Under the pieces are notes generated by a model. The model searched no databases. It saw only the letters and a list, made by a program, of their open reading frames with translations, and was not told where the DNA came from. From Streptomyces sp. RFCAC02 (GTDB taxonomy: Bacteria; Actinomycetota; Actinomycetes; Streptomycetales; Streptomycetaceae), in the NCBI RefSeq assembly GCF_004193175.1, contig NZ_SAUH01000001.1:1529501-1593500 (forward strand): a stretch of 64,000 bases of DNA, written 5' to 3'. A program made the position numbers and the translations under genes. Shown here piece by piece: positions 43,064 to 50,495 of the stretch (its first letter is position 1; each line of letters opens with the position of its first letter).

Positions 43064-43825
43064 TCACTCCGCGTCCTGGCTCAGGAGGGCGGGGCGGCGG
43101 CGGATCACCGGTTCCAGGTAGTCGGCGGTGGGGCCGTCGAGTTCCCGCAGCTCTGGTGGGGAGCCGACCAGGGTGATGTGGTCCAGCTCGGGGACGCGCC
43201 CGTGTGTCGTCTCGGTGCGGACCAGGGCCGAGTGGCGGGACAGCAGGACGGACGCGGGCCGGGCGGGGGCGACGTACAGGACGCCGACCGTTCCCCTCCT
43301 GCCCCGGGTGACGAGCCGCAGGGCGAGGGCGTCGGGGTCGGTGGTGAGGCCGGTCTCCTCCACGAGTTCGCGCGCCGCGTGGCGGCGCAGGGCGGCGGCG
43401 TCGAGCGGGACGCCGTCGTCCGGCGGCTCGGCCGATCCGCCCGGGAGCTGCCAGCGGCCCGGCGCGGCCGTGGTCGCCGCCGACCGGCCGACGACGACGC
43501 GCCCGTCACCGTCCGGCTGGAGCACCGCGACGAACAGCGGCGGCAGCCACGAGACGGCGCCGGGGACGCGGCGCAGCAGGAAGTGGCGGTAGGTCGTGCG
43601 CGCCCAGGAGAGGTGCAGACGGCGCGGCCCGTCCCAGGACAGGCCCGCGCAGGCGACGACCGGCCCGTCGAAGAGGCTCGGGTTGGCGGCGACCGCCGCG
43701 TTCCACAGGCGGTCCATGGCCAGCCGCTCACCGGCCGGCGGGCGGGGCGCGGCCACTTCGGTGAGACGGAGTCCGCCGACCTCCAGGAGGTCGGCGCCGG
43801 GCGGCTCGGGCGGGGGTGCGGGCAC
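43064..43825 (-). CDS. Nudix-domain hydrolase-like protein
   Basis: The GTG at 43825 gives 253 residues. The Nudix region is visible as RWQLPGGSAEPPDDG and RRHAARELVEETGLTTDPD, although the stretch between the glycines and the RELVEETG helix is longer than the standard 23-residue box. The preceding 100 residues (LFDGPVVACAGLSWDG, LSWARTTYRHFLLRRVPGA) are a family-specific N-terminal domain seen in some actinobacterial Nudix proteins. It should hydrolyse a nucleoside diphosphate derivative. It converges with the serine hydrolase gene. Its own promoter must lie near the small-protein genes upstream. Confidence 0.8.
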   Translation of the reverse strand: MPAPPPEPPGADLLEVGGLRLTEVAAPRPPAGERLAMDRLWNAAVAANPSLFDGPVVACAGLSWDGPRRLHLSWARTTYRHFLLRRVPGAVSWLPPLFVAVLQPDGDGRVVVGRSAATTAAPGRWQLPGGSAEPPDDGVPLDAAALRRHAARELVEETGLTTDPDALALRLVTRGRRGTVGVLYVAPARPASVLLSRHSALVRTETTHGRVPELDHITLVGSPPELRELDGPTADYLEPVIRRRPALLSQDAE

Positions 43826-43942
43826 CCGTCCATCCTGCGCCGCGGGCGGCCGGGGCGGGCGTACGCCGTGCTCCGGTCGGGTGACGGACGGCGGGCGCGC
43901 CGTCGTCCCGGGGGCCGGGGAACCGCCCGGGAGACAACGTGG

Positions 43943-43960
43943 GTGAACGCAGCTATTCAC
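43943..43960. repeat. 18 bp palindrome, copy A (GTGAACGC-TATTCAC)
   Basis: GTGAACGCAGCTATTCAC: arms GTGAA and TTCAC around an 8-base spacer. The second copy at 44520-44537 matches in 15 of 18 positions with the same spacing. Copy A lies two bases downstream of the stop of the 59-residue gene and 118 bases upstream of the Nudix start, so it could be a regulator site for the Nudix gene. Confidence 0.6.
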
Positions 43961-43961
43961 C

Positions 43962-44141
43962 TCACGGGTGATCCGGGCGCATACGGCGGAGTTTCGCCAT
44001 GTGGGCGTCGATCTGACGGGCCAGGGCATCGACGGCGGCGGAAAGCTCCTCGGGGGTGAGCCGACGCTCGCCCTCCTCTTCGTCCGACTCGTCGGACGGT
44101 GTGATGTTCTCGTCGCGGGGCAGCTCGGATGCGGCACTCAC
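43962..44141 (-). CDS. Small acidic protein of the XRE/DUF397 block
   Basis: This 59-codon gene starts at a GTG (44141) that overlaps the TGA of the 92-residue gene by four bases (GTGA), so it is translationally coupled. The protein is MSAASELPRDENITPSDESD, then an EEEGE stretch, then LTPEELSAAVDALARQIDAH and a basic end. It has an acidic, probably disordered N-terminus and one amphipathic helix. No domain is recognised. Genes of this size are common next to XRE/DUF397 loci in streptomycetes. Confidence 0.7.
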   Translation of the reverse strand: MSAASELPRDENITPSDESDEEEGERRLTPEELSAAVDALARQIDAHMAKLRRMRPDHP

Positions 44142-44416
44142 CGGGCGTTCACCTGTTCGGGAATGCGGCGGAGAAGGTCGACGAGTCGCGCTGCTGTGTC
44201 GAGATTGCAGCGGCCCAGTTCCAACAGCGGCCTGCTGTAGTAAATCCCTGCGCTGGTCACCGGGTCGACGGCGAGCGACGGAAGCTTGATCCCGTGCCGG
44301 CCGAGAAGTTCGCGCAGCTCAGCGCAGAGCTCGTCGGCGTCCTCGGTCGGCGCGGGGAGATTCGCCCCGGTCGGTGGCAGGGGCACCGGGTCCCCGTGCA
44401 GTGCTCGATCGCTCAT
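44138..44416 (-). CDS. Uncharacterised 92-residue protein of the XRE/DUF397 block
   Basis: The ATG at 44416 gives 92 residues. The C-terminal half is helical (ADELCAELRELLGRHGIKL, LDTAARLVDLLRRIPEQV), with a central strand LAVDPVTSAGIYYSRPLLELG. I recognise no family. Its end overlaps the start of the 59-residue gene, and its start is divergent from the XRE regulator across a 173-base promoter region holding copy B of the palindrome. The arrangement suggests that the XRE protein controls it. Confidence 0.75.
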   Translation of the reverse strand: MSDRALHGDPVPLPPTGANLPAPTEDADELCAELRELLGRHGIKLPSLAVDPVTSAGIYYSRPLLELGRCNLDTAARLVDLLRRIPEQVNAR

Positions 44417-44519
44417 GGCCGATTCCTTTCGGTGTTTCCGACGCCGCCCGGGCGGCCGACCGCCCGGCTTGCTCTCAGCGTGTGATCAGGACACCACGGA
44501 ACTCATAGAATTACGACCA

Positions 44520-44537
44520 GTGAACGCCCGTATTCAC
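44520..44537. repeat. 18 bp palindrome, copy B (GTGAACGC-TATTCAC)
   Basis: GTGAACGCCCGTATTCAC, almost the same as the copy at 43943-43960. It lies in the divergent promoter region between the 92-residue gene and the XRE regulator, 53 bases before the regulator's GTG, a natural operator position. Confidence 0.6.
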
Positions 44538-44589
44538 GGGGTGGGGCGTGCGCGCAGCCATCGGAGCACGCGATGAAGGAGGTGGGGCC

Positions 44590-45417
44590 GTGGATGAGGA
44601 GCAGATCCCTCAGCAGGTGAATCCCATGCCCGGTTTCGGAGACGACCTGAGAGAGGTACGGCTGGGACGGAAGCTGACGCAGGAACACGTGGCGAAGGGC
44701 ACGGGGTTCAGCAGGACGTACGTGACGAAGGTCGAGACGGGGGCGGTGTTCCCCAGCGAGAACTTCGCGCAGAAGTGCGACGTGGTCTTCAACACCCACG
44801 GCATGTTCGAACGCCTGCGCTCCCGCCTGGAGGACCTGGGCCACGCGGCATGGTTCGCGCCCTACCTCGACCTGGAGGACAAGGCGTCGCGGATACTGGG
44901 TTTCTCCTCCAGTCTCATCTGGGGTTTGCTGCAGACCCCCGACTACGCGCAGGCCATCTTCAAGGCTGCGAATCCCAAAGCCGACGACGAAACGATCGAG
45001 TCGAAGGTGCTAGCGCGTATGGCTCGGCGCCGCGTCTTCGAACGGAAGGACCCGCCCGAAGTATGGGCCGTCTTCCACGAAGCCTGCCTGCGCACCGTGG
45101 TCGGCACAAAGAAAGTCATGGCCGAGCAGGTCGAGTACCTCCTGGACTTCATGAACAGGCCGTACGTCAACGCCCAAGTGCTGCCGTTCTCGGCGGGCGC
45201 GCCGGACGGCATGTTCCACCCCTTCACGCTGCTTGCGTTCGAAGGGGGCGTACCGTCCCTGGTCTACGCCGACGGACGCTACGAGGGCAAGATCTACGAC
45301 GCCCCGAAAACCGTCGGCAGCGCGATCTCTTTCTATGATCGATTGAGGCTGCGTTCGCTGTCCACGGACAAGTCGGTAGCCTTCATGAACTCTCTGATCA
45401 AGGAGTACAGATCGTGA
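44590..45417 (+). CDS. XRE-family regulator with DUF5753 (Scr1/WhiJ type)
   Basis: I use the GTG at 44590, which has AAGGAGG upstream; the frame can extend to an ATG at 44548. The 275-residue protein has an N-terminal XRE HTH (FGDDLREVRLGRKLTQEHVAKGTGFSRTYVTKVETG) and a C-terminal DUF5753 domain (PYLDLEDKASRILGFSSSLIWGLLQTPDYAQAIF, VLPFSAGAPDGMFHPFTLLAFEGG, SLVYADGRYEGKIYD). This is the WhiJ/Scr1-like class, of which streptomycetes carry many, always with a DUF397 partner. Its last four bases overlap the DUF397 start. G+C is visibly lower than in neighbours (58 percent counted over 45301-45360), suggesting transfer. Confidence 0.92.
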   Translation: MDEEQIPQQVNPMPGFGDDLREVRLGRKLTQEHVAKGTGFSRTYVTKVETGAVFPSENFAQKCDVVFNTHGMFERLRSRLEDLGHAAWFAPYLDLEDKASRILGFSSSLIWGLLQTPDYAQAIFKAANPKADDETIESKVLARMARRRVFERKDPPEVWAVFHEACLRTVVGTKKVMAEQVEYLLDFMNRPYVNAQVLPFSAGAPDGMFHPFTLLAFEGGVPSLVYADGRYEGKIYDAPKTVGSAISFYDRLRLRSLSTDKSVAFMNSLIKEYRS

Positions 45418-45620
45418 ATTCCCCCATCAAGAGCCAGGTCGCTGACACTTGGGTCAAGTCGTCGTACAGTGGCGGCAACGGGGGCGACTGTGTGGAGTGC
45501 GCGCCGGAACACCTTGCGACGTACGGAGTCATGCCGGTGCGGGACTCCAAGGCCCCCGACCGCGCGCGCCTCGCGTTCGAGGCCGCCGCGTGGCGAGCGT
45601 TCATCGAGTCCGTCCGCTGA
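45414..45620 (+). CDS. DUF397-domain small protein, copy 1
   Basis: The GTG at 45414 overlaps the XRE stop (GTGA). The 68-residue protein is DUF397: WVKSSYSGGNGGDCVECAPE, MPVRDSKAPDRARLAFEAAAWRAF. DUF397 proteins are the small partners of Scr1/WhiJ-type XRE regulators and are thought to bind them and lift or alter DNA binding, as a two-component anti-regulator. Coupled translation supports a stoichiometric complex with the XRE protein. Confidence 0.93.
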   Translation: MNSPIKSQVADTWVKSSYSGGNGGDCVECAPEHLATYGVMPVRDSKAPDRARLAFEAAAWRAFIESVR

Positions 45621-45646
45621 GGCGGAACCGACCTGGAGAGACGGGC

Positions 45647-45859
45647 ATGAGACCGAAAGCCACGTGGATCAGTTCCTCGTACAGCGGCAGCAACGGGGGC
45701 GACTGTGTGCAGTGCGCCCCCGGCCACGCCGCTGAGCACGGCGTCATGCCCGTCCGCGACTCCAAGGATCCCGACAGAGGGGTCCTCGCAGTCCGAGCAA
45801 CTACATGGATGGCCTTTGTGCAAGCCATCCAGACAGACGACGTCCGAGCAAGCAGGTGA
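45647..45859 (+). CDS. DUF397-domain small protein, copy 2
   Basis: The ATG at 45647 has GGAGAG eight bases upstream, giving 70 residues. It is a second DUF397 copy: WISSSYSGSNGGDCVQCAPGH, VMPVRDSKDPDRGVLAVRATTWMAF. It is about as similar to copy 1 as typical DUF397 paralogues, so it probably arose by tandem duplication. The extra C-terminal AIQTDDVRASR differs. It is co-oriented with the XRE gene. Its TGA forms the left arm of an inverted repeat before the antitoxin-like gene. Confidence 0.92.
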   Translation: MRPKATWISSSYSGSNGGDCVQCAPGHAAEHGVMPVRDSKDPDRGVLAVRATTWMAFVQAIQTDDVRASR

Positions 45860-45892
45860 CCAAACCAGCGAGCAAGCGCGCTATCACCTGCT
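45851..45892 (+). promoter_or_regulatory. Inverted repeat and promoter of the toxin-antitoxin-like pair
   Basis: AGCAGGTGA at 45851-45859 and TCACCTGCT at 45884-45892 are perfect 9 bp arms with a 24-base spacer. The right arm abuts TAGCTT at 45892-45897, a possible -10 that would start transcription at or near the ATG at 45904. It may be an operator for the ribbon-helix-helix protein or the terminator of the DUF397 gene. Confidence 0.45.
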
Positions 45893-45903
45893 AGCTTTCA
45901 CAC

Positions 45904-46116
45904 ATGGCCAAGGTTCAGCTGAACGTGAGACTTGAAGAAGACGCGGCCGAGATGGCACGGCAGGCCGCTGAGACACGGCACCTGCCCGTGAACGAGTACG
46001 TGGAACAACTGATCAAGGCGGACAACGAGCCGCTGCGAGAACGGTTCCTCGCCGGAGCCCAGGAAGTCCTTGATGGCTACGGCGATCTTTTGGACGACCT
46101 GGAGTCTGCTGCATGA
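45904..46116 (+). CDS. Ribbon-helix-helix antitoxin-like protein
   Basis: The 70-residue protein has a beta-strand followed by two helices (AKVQLNVRLEEDAAEMARQAAETRHLPVNEYVEQLIK), the Arc/MetJ ribbon-helix-helix pattern, and an acidic C-terminal tail (RERFLAGAQEVLDGYGDLLDDLESAA) of the kind antitoxins use to wrap their toxin. Its last four bases overlap the next gene (ATGA), the layout of a toxin-antitoxin pair. No ribosome binding site is evident, and the transcript may be leaderless. Confidence 0.8.
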   Translation: MAKVQLNVRLEEDAAEMARQAAETRHLPVNEYVEQLIKADNEPLRERFLAGAQEVLDGYGDLLDDLESAA

Positions 46117-46487
46117 GCTTGGTCATCGATCTGACGTGGATCCTCGACGTAGCTCGGCGAGCCGGTCAGGACGACCCCGCTCCTGACGACTACGGCGTAC
46201 CCATTGCCGCGGTCGAACGCCACAAGGCAGTCCTGGCCGGCCAGAGCGTCTACCACGGTGCCTTCGCCCGTGCGGCGGCCCTGGTCCACACCCTCGGCAG
46301 GCTGCGGTGGCTCGAACGATCCAACCTCCGCGTCGCTGTGGCCGTGGCTCACGGCTACCTGACCGCTTCCGGCATCCAGGCGAAACTCAGCCAGGACGGG
46401 GTGACCGCTCTTGCTGCAGAACTGCGGAAGGCGGATTGTACGGCAGCGTCCGTGGCCGCGGTCCTACGGGCCTGGGTACCCCGCTGA
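46113..46487 (+). CDS. Fic/Doc-like toxin-component protein with degenerate Fic motif
   Basis: The 124-residue protein, coupled to the RHH gene by ATGA, aligns by eye with Doc-type Fic proteins: VPIAAVERHKAVLAGQSVYHG, AAALVHTLGRLRWLERSNLRVAVAVAHGYLTASGI, and a helical end VAAVLRAWVPR. At the position of the catalytic motif HxFxDxNKR it has LRWLERSNLR (residues 64-73): the catalytic histidine is absent, the acidic residue and asparagine remain, and the Lys is Leu. Doc acts by phosphorylating EF-Tu; this version may be inactive, altered or a structural partner. Identification rests on memory of such genes being annotated as Fic-family toxin components in streptomycetes. Confidence 0.65.
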   Translation: MSLVIDLTWILDVARRAGQDDPAPDDYGVPIAAVERHKAVLAGQSVYHGAFARAAALVHTLGRLRWLERSNLRVAVAVAHGYLTASGIQAKLSQDGVTALAAELRKADCTAASVAAVLRAWVPR

Positions 46488-46599
46488 GAGGACCCGGCAG
46501 GGGCATCTGCGGTCGCCGTGTGTGCGGGGGCGGGTGAGAGTGGGCACAAGGAGAGTTCCACACCTCAGCCGCTCGCGCGCAGGGAAAGGGGGTCGCCCC

Positions 46600-47481
46600 A
46601 TGAGCCGGCCCGTCATCGTCGGTGTCGACGGCAGTCCGCAGAGCCGTGCCGCCGTGGAGTGGGCCGCGCGGGAGGCGCGGCGGCGTGGTCTGCCGCTCCG
46701 TCTCGTGCACGCGTGGGTGGACGAGTCCCTGTACATGGCGCCCGTGCCCGACGACAGCGTCGGGCGGCAGCTCCTCGACGACATCGGTTCCGACATCGCC
46801 CGCCGGTACCCCGACGTGGCCGTCAGCCAGGAACTGATGGCGGAGACCGCCACGGCCGGGCTGGTCGAGAAGTCCGGCGAGGCCGAGCTGCTGGTCCTCG
46901 GGTCCCACGGCCGTACCCCCCTCGTCGGCTTCCTCACCGGGTCGGTCGGGCTTCCGGTGATCGCGCACAGCGAGCGGCCCGTCGTCCTCGTGCGCGAGGG
47001 CGGGGACGGCGCCGACGCCGAGGGCGACGAGGTGGTCGTCGGCATGCGGGACCTCGGGCCGCCCGGGGACGCGCTGCTCGGGCTCGCGTTCGCCACCGCC
47101 GTCGCGCGCGGCGCGGCGGTGCGGGCCGTCCGGGTGTGGGGCGGGGCGCCGGGCCTCTTCGGCGACGACCTCCCCGAGAACCTCGACCAGCGCGACGCGC
47201 ACGCCGAGGCCGGGGCGCGCGAGACGGCCGCCCTCGCCGAGGCCCTCGCCCCGTGGCGGCTCCAGCATCCGGACGTGCGGCTCGTCGAGGACGTGCGGTT
47301 CGGCAACGCGGGCGAACAGCTCCTCGCCGCCGCCTCCGGCGGCCGGGCCGCGCTGCTCGTCGTCGGACGCCGTACGAACCGCGGCCTGCTCAGCATGCGC
47401 ATCGGCTCGGTGGCGCACGCCGCGCTGCACCACGCGGAGATGCCGGTCGCCGTCGTCCCGTACGAGCGCCACGGCGACTGA
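46600..47481 (+). CDS. Tandem universal stress protein (UspA x2)
   Basis: The ATG at 46600 follows AAAGGGGG and gives 293 residues. Two UspA domains run in tandem: MSRPVIVGVDGSPQSRAAVEWAAREARRRG with LVLGSHGRTPLVGFLTGSVGLPVIAH (residues 1-145), then VVVGMRDLGPPGDALLGLAFATAVARG with LLVVGRRTNRGLLSMRIGSVAHAALHHAEMPVAVVP. The first half keeps the G-x2-G-x9-G(S/T) ATP-binding pattern. In streptomycetes such proteins are induced by hypoxia or stress. It stands near the zinc dehydrogenase on the opposite strand. Confidence 0.93.
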   Translation: MSRPVIVGVDGSPQSRAAVEWAAREARRRGLPLRLVHAWVDESLYMAPVPDDSVGRQLLDDIGSDIARRYPDVAVSQELMAETATAGLVEKSGEAELLVLGSHGRTPLVGFLTGSVGLPVIAHSERPVVLVREGGDGADAEGDEVVVGMRDLGPPGDALLGLAFATAVARGAAVRAVRVWGGAPGLFGDDLPENLDQRDAHAEAGARETAALAEALAPWRLQHPDVRLVEDVRFGNAGEQLLAAASGGRAALLVVGRRTNRGLLSMRIGSVAHAALHHAEMPVAVVPYERHGD

Positions 47482-47501
47482 CCGCGCCCGCCGCGTGGGC
47501 C

Positions 47502-48536
47502 TCAGAAGGTGATGAGCGCCTTCAGGACACGGCGGTCGGCCATCGCGCGGTAGGCGTCGGGGACCTGGTCCAGGGTGAACGTCCCGTCGAGGACGCGCCC
47601 GGGGTCGATCGTGCCGTCCAGGACGTCGGGGAGCAGCTCCGGTATGTAGGACCGGGCCGGGCTGGCGCCGCCGGTGAGGGTGATGTTCCGCAGGACCGTC
47701 GATGGTCCGACGGGGCCTTCCTCGTACTGCGGGATGCCCAGGCGGCTGATGGTGCCGCCGTCGTCGGCGGCCGCGATGGCGGTCTCCAGGGCCGCACGGG
47801 TGCCGACGGCCTCGATGACCTTGCCGACGCCGTCGCCGCCGGTCAGGTCGCGTACGCGGGCGACGCCTTCCTCGCCGCGTTCCGCGATGACGTCGGTCGC
47901 GCCGAACGCGCGGCCCAGGTCGGTGCGGTCGGTGTGCCGGCCCATGAGGACGATCCGCTCGGCGCCCAGGCGTCCGGCGGCGAGCACCGCGCACAGGCCG
48001 ACCGCGCCGTCGCCGATGACCAGCACCGTGTCACCGGGGCCGACGCCGGCGGTGACCGCGCCGTGGTGGCCCGTGCCCATGACGTCGGAGAGGGTCAGCA
48101 GCGACGGCAGCAGCGCGGATCCGGCGTCGACGGGCAGCCTGACGAGGGTGCCGTCGGCCTGCGGGACGCGCACCGCCTCGCCCTGGCCGCCGTCCACTCC
48201 GCCGGTGCCGTACCGGCCGCCGTTGCGGCACGAGAAGGTCAGGCCCCGGGCGCAGTAGTCGCAGGTGCTGTCGCAGTACGTGAACGGTGCGACGACCAGG
48301 TCACCGGCCCGGACACCCGTGACCTCCGGGCCGGTCTCCTCGACGACGCCGAGGAACTCGTGCCCCATGAGCCGGCCGGTCCCGGCGGGGGGCATCGACG
48401 CGTAGGGCCACAGGTCGGAGCCGCACACGCACGACAGCACGGTGCGGACGACGGCATCGGTGGGCTGCTGGATCACCGGGTCGGGACGGTGTTCGATCCG
48501 GATGTCCCCGGCTCCGTACATCACTGCTGCTCGCAC
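47502..48536 (-). CDS. Zinc-dependent alcohol dehydrogenase-like protein
   Basis: The GTG at 48536 gives 344 residues. The catalytic zinc ligands are in VLSCVCGSDLWPY and GHEFLGVVEETG, the structural zinc in TYCDSTCDYCARGLTFSC (four cysteines), and the NAD-binding fold in VLVIGDGAVGLCAVLAAGRLGAERIVLMG. It is an MDR-family dehydrogenase; the glycines of the GxGxxG are intact. The substrate is not evident. It is divergent from the XRE regulator starting at 48700, which may control it. Confidence 0.92.
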   Translation of the reverse strand: MRAAVMYGAGDIRIEHRPDPVIQQPTDAVVRTVLSCVCGSDLWPYASMPPAGTGRLMGHEFLGVVEETGPEVTGVRAGDLVVAPFTYCDSTCDYCARGLTFSCRNGGRYGTGGVDGGQGEAVRVPQADGTLVRLPVDAGSALLPSLLTLSDVMGTGHHGAVTAGVGPGDTVLVIGDGAVGLCAVLAAGRLGAERIVLMGRHTDRTDLGRAFGATDVIAERGEEGVARVRDLTGGDGVGKVIEAVGTRAALETAIAAADDGGTISRLGIPQYEEGPVGPSTVLRNITLTGGASPARSYIPELLPDVLDGTIDPGRVLDGTFTLDQVPDAYRAMADRRVLKALITF

Positions 48537-48699
48537 GTGGTCCTCTTCTCCGCATGGTGTCTGGGCGTCCTCCGCCCTGCTTCTCGTTCACCCACCCTCC
48601 GGCCCGCGCCGGCCCGCGGGCAGGCCGAGCTGTTCGGGGTAATGACAGTGCCCCCCACCGCACTGCCGTACGAGTCGGCCCGGTGTGAGACTGGGAGGC

Positions 48700-49602
48700 A
48701 TGGCATCCGAGCACTCCACCGGTGGCGGCGAGGGCGCGGAGCTGGGCCGTTTCCTGCGCGCCCGCCGCACCCGGACCAGCCCGGCACAGGTCGGCCTGAC
48801 CGTCGGCACCGGGCTGCGCCGCACCCCCGGGCTGCGCCGTGAGGAGCTGGCCACCCTCGCCGGGATCAGCATCGACTACTACGTGCGCCTGGAGCGCGGC
48901 AAGGAGACCCGGCCGAGCCCGGCCGTCCTGGACGCCCTCGCCCGCGCGCTGCGCCTGGACGACGAGGCGCACCAGCACTTGCGGGATCTCGCCGCCCGAG
49001 CCGCCCGCTACATGCCGGAGCCGCCCCCGGCCCCGAGCCGCACCGTGCGCCCGCACCTGAGGGTGCTGCTGGAGTCGCTGCGCCCGAACCCGGCCTACGT
49101 GATCAGCCGCAGCATGGACGTACTCGCCTGGAACCCCGGCGGCCTCGACCTGTACGCGGGCCTCGCGGACTGGCCGGCCGGGTACCGCAACCTCGCCCGC
49201 TACCTCTTCCTCCACCCGGCGGCCCGGGACCTGTTCCCGGACTGGGAGAGCCGGGTCGCCGGCTGCGTCGCGCGGCTGCGCGCCGTCGCCGGGACCGCGC
49301 CCGACGCGCCCGACCTCACCCGTCTGGTCGGTGAGCTGCTGCTGAAGAGCCCCGACTTCGCGGGTCTGTGGGAGCGCTACGAGGTCACCGGCCGGAAGTC
49401 CGCCCGCAAGACGTTCCGGCACCCCCGGGTCGGCACGGTCACCCTCACCTGCGAGACCCTGCACGTCGAGGGCGTTCCCGGCCAGCGCATCGGCGTCTAC
49501 ACGGCCGACCCCGGCACACCGGACCACGACGCGATGCTCCTGCTCGACATGACCGCGCCCCAGGCCGCGCCCGGCGGGGAGGTCCCGCAGGCCCGGCGCT
49601 GA
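48700..49602 (+). CDS. XRE-family regulator (MmyB-like)
   Basis: The ATG at 48700 gives 300 residues; GGGAGG is only one base upstream, so a GTG at 48685 is an alternative. The protein has an N-terminal HTH_31-type domain (GRFLRARRTRTSPAQVG, GLRREELATLAGISIDYYVRLERGKETRPS) and the C-terminal MmyB-like ligand domain (VISRSMDVLAWNPGGLDLYAGL, FLHPAARDLFPDW). This is the fatty-acid-binding class that usually regulates an adjacent oxidoreductase; here the divergent zinc dehydrogenase is the candidate. It converges with a TetR gene. Confidence 0.92.
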   Translation: MASEHSTGGGEGAELGRFLRARRTRTSPAQVGLTVGTGLRRTPGLRREELATLAGISIDYYVRLERGKETRPSPAVLDALARALRLDDEAHQHLRDLAARAARYMPEPPPAPSRTVRPHLRVLLESLRPNPAYVISRSMDVLAWNPGGLDLYAGLADWPAGYRNLARYLFLHPAARDLFPDWESRVAGCVARLRAVAGTAPDAPDLTRLVGELLLKSPDFAGLWERYEVTGRKSARKTFRHPRVGTVTLTCETLHVEGVPGQRIGVYTADPGTPDHDAMLLLDMTAPQAAPGGEVPQARR

Positions 49603-49623
49603 GGCCCATGCCCCAGACAGACC

Positions 49624-50403
49624 TCAGGCAGCGCGTTCCCGGATCAGGGTCTCCAGGCCGTCCAGGACGCGCCGCAGTCCGAACGTGAACGCGTGGCCCG
49701 GGTCGTAGACGCCGCCGTGGGCCTCGCCGGCCGCGCTTCCGACGCGGGCCGCGAGGGGGAAGCGGCCGGGGTCGAAGACCTTCGCGAGCAGCGGCGCGTT
49801 GGCCGCCCACCACTCCTCGTCGGACAGGGCGCCCGCGCGGGCCGCCGCCTGCGTGTCCAGCTCGGCGCGGGCGACGGACTGCACGAACCCGAGGAGGAAC
49901 GCGAGCGCCGCGTCCATCTCGACGTCGTCGAGCCCGAGGCCGTCGAACGCCTCAAGCTCGTGCTCGTACTTCGCCATCAGGCCGGGGCCGAGCGGCGGGC
50001 GCGTGGTGGGCAGGGTCGCCACCCAGGGGTGGCGCAGGAACAGGTCGCGGTTGTCGCGCGCGACGGCCTCCACCCTGGCCCGCCACGGCCGGTCCCCGTG
50101 GCCGGCGCGCGGCATCCGCAGGTAGGCGGCGTCGAGCATGAGGTCGAGCAGTTCGGTCTTGCCCGGGACGTACGTGTAGAGCGTCATCGGCGTGACGCCG
50201 AGGCGCTGGGCGACGCCGCGCATGGTCAGGGCGTCGAGGCCGCCGGTGTCGGCCAGCTCCGTGGCGGCGTGGACGACGGCGTCGACCGTGAGGCCCTGCC
50301 GGGGGCCGCGCCGGGGGCCGCCCTGCCCCGGCTCGCGCCAGAGCAGTTCCAGGGTCCGTGCCGGGTCGCCGGGCGCGCTTCGTTCCTTGGCCATGGGCAC
50401 CAT
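49624..50403 (-). CDS. TetR-family regulator with TetR_C_1-type tail
   Basis: The ATG at 50403 has GGAGGG upstream and gives 259 residues; an ATG at 50394 is possible. The HTH lies about residues 40-85: VDAVVHAATELADTGGLDALTMRGVAQRLGVTPMTLYTYVPGKTELLDLMLDAAY. The C-terminal domain (MDAALAFLLGFVQSVARAELDTQ) is the tetracycline-repressor-like group. It is divergent from a VOC gene, with a striking nested palindrome between the two start codons. Confidence 0.93.
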   Translation of the reverse strand: MVPMAKERSAPGDPARTLELLWREPGQGGPRRGPRQGLTVDAVVHAATELADTGGLDALTMRGVAQRLGVTPMTLYTYVPGKTELLDLMLDAAYLRMPRAGHGDRPWRARVEAVARDNRDLFLRHPWVATLPTTRPPLGPGLMAKYEHELEAFDGLGLDDVEMDAALAFLLGFVQSVARAELDTQAAARAGALSDEEWWAANAPLLAKVFDPGRFPLAARVGSAAGEAHGGVYDPGHAFTFGLRRVLDGLETLIRERAA

Positions 50404-50434
50404 CCTGCCCTCCGTCCGCGCCGGACCGCACTTT

Positions 50435-50469
50435 ACTCCGTACAACGTACAGTGTACCTTGTACGGAGT
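50435..50469. promoter_or_regulatory. 35 bp nested palindromic operator between tetR and VOC genes
   Basis: ACTCCGTACAA at 50435-50445 and TTGTACGGAGT at 50459-50469 are perfect inverted repeats of 11 bp. Between them lies GTACAGTGTAC (50447-50457), itself a perfect palindrome, so the whole 35-base site is symmetric about 50452 with one mismatched pair. It also repeats GTACA/TGTAC several times. This fits a TetR operator bound by two dimers. Confidence 0.8.
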
Positions 50470-50495
50470 TCGCTTCCCCGTGTCAGGAGGACCCC

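Noticed and set aside
44548..44589. Upstream ATG at 44548 for the XRE regulator
   Set aside because: The added 14 residues (MRAAIGARDEGGGA) are not family-like and the GTG at 44590 has AAGGAGG upstream.
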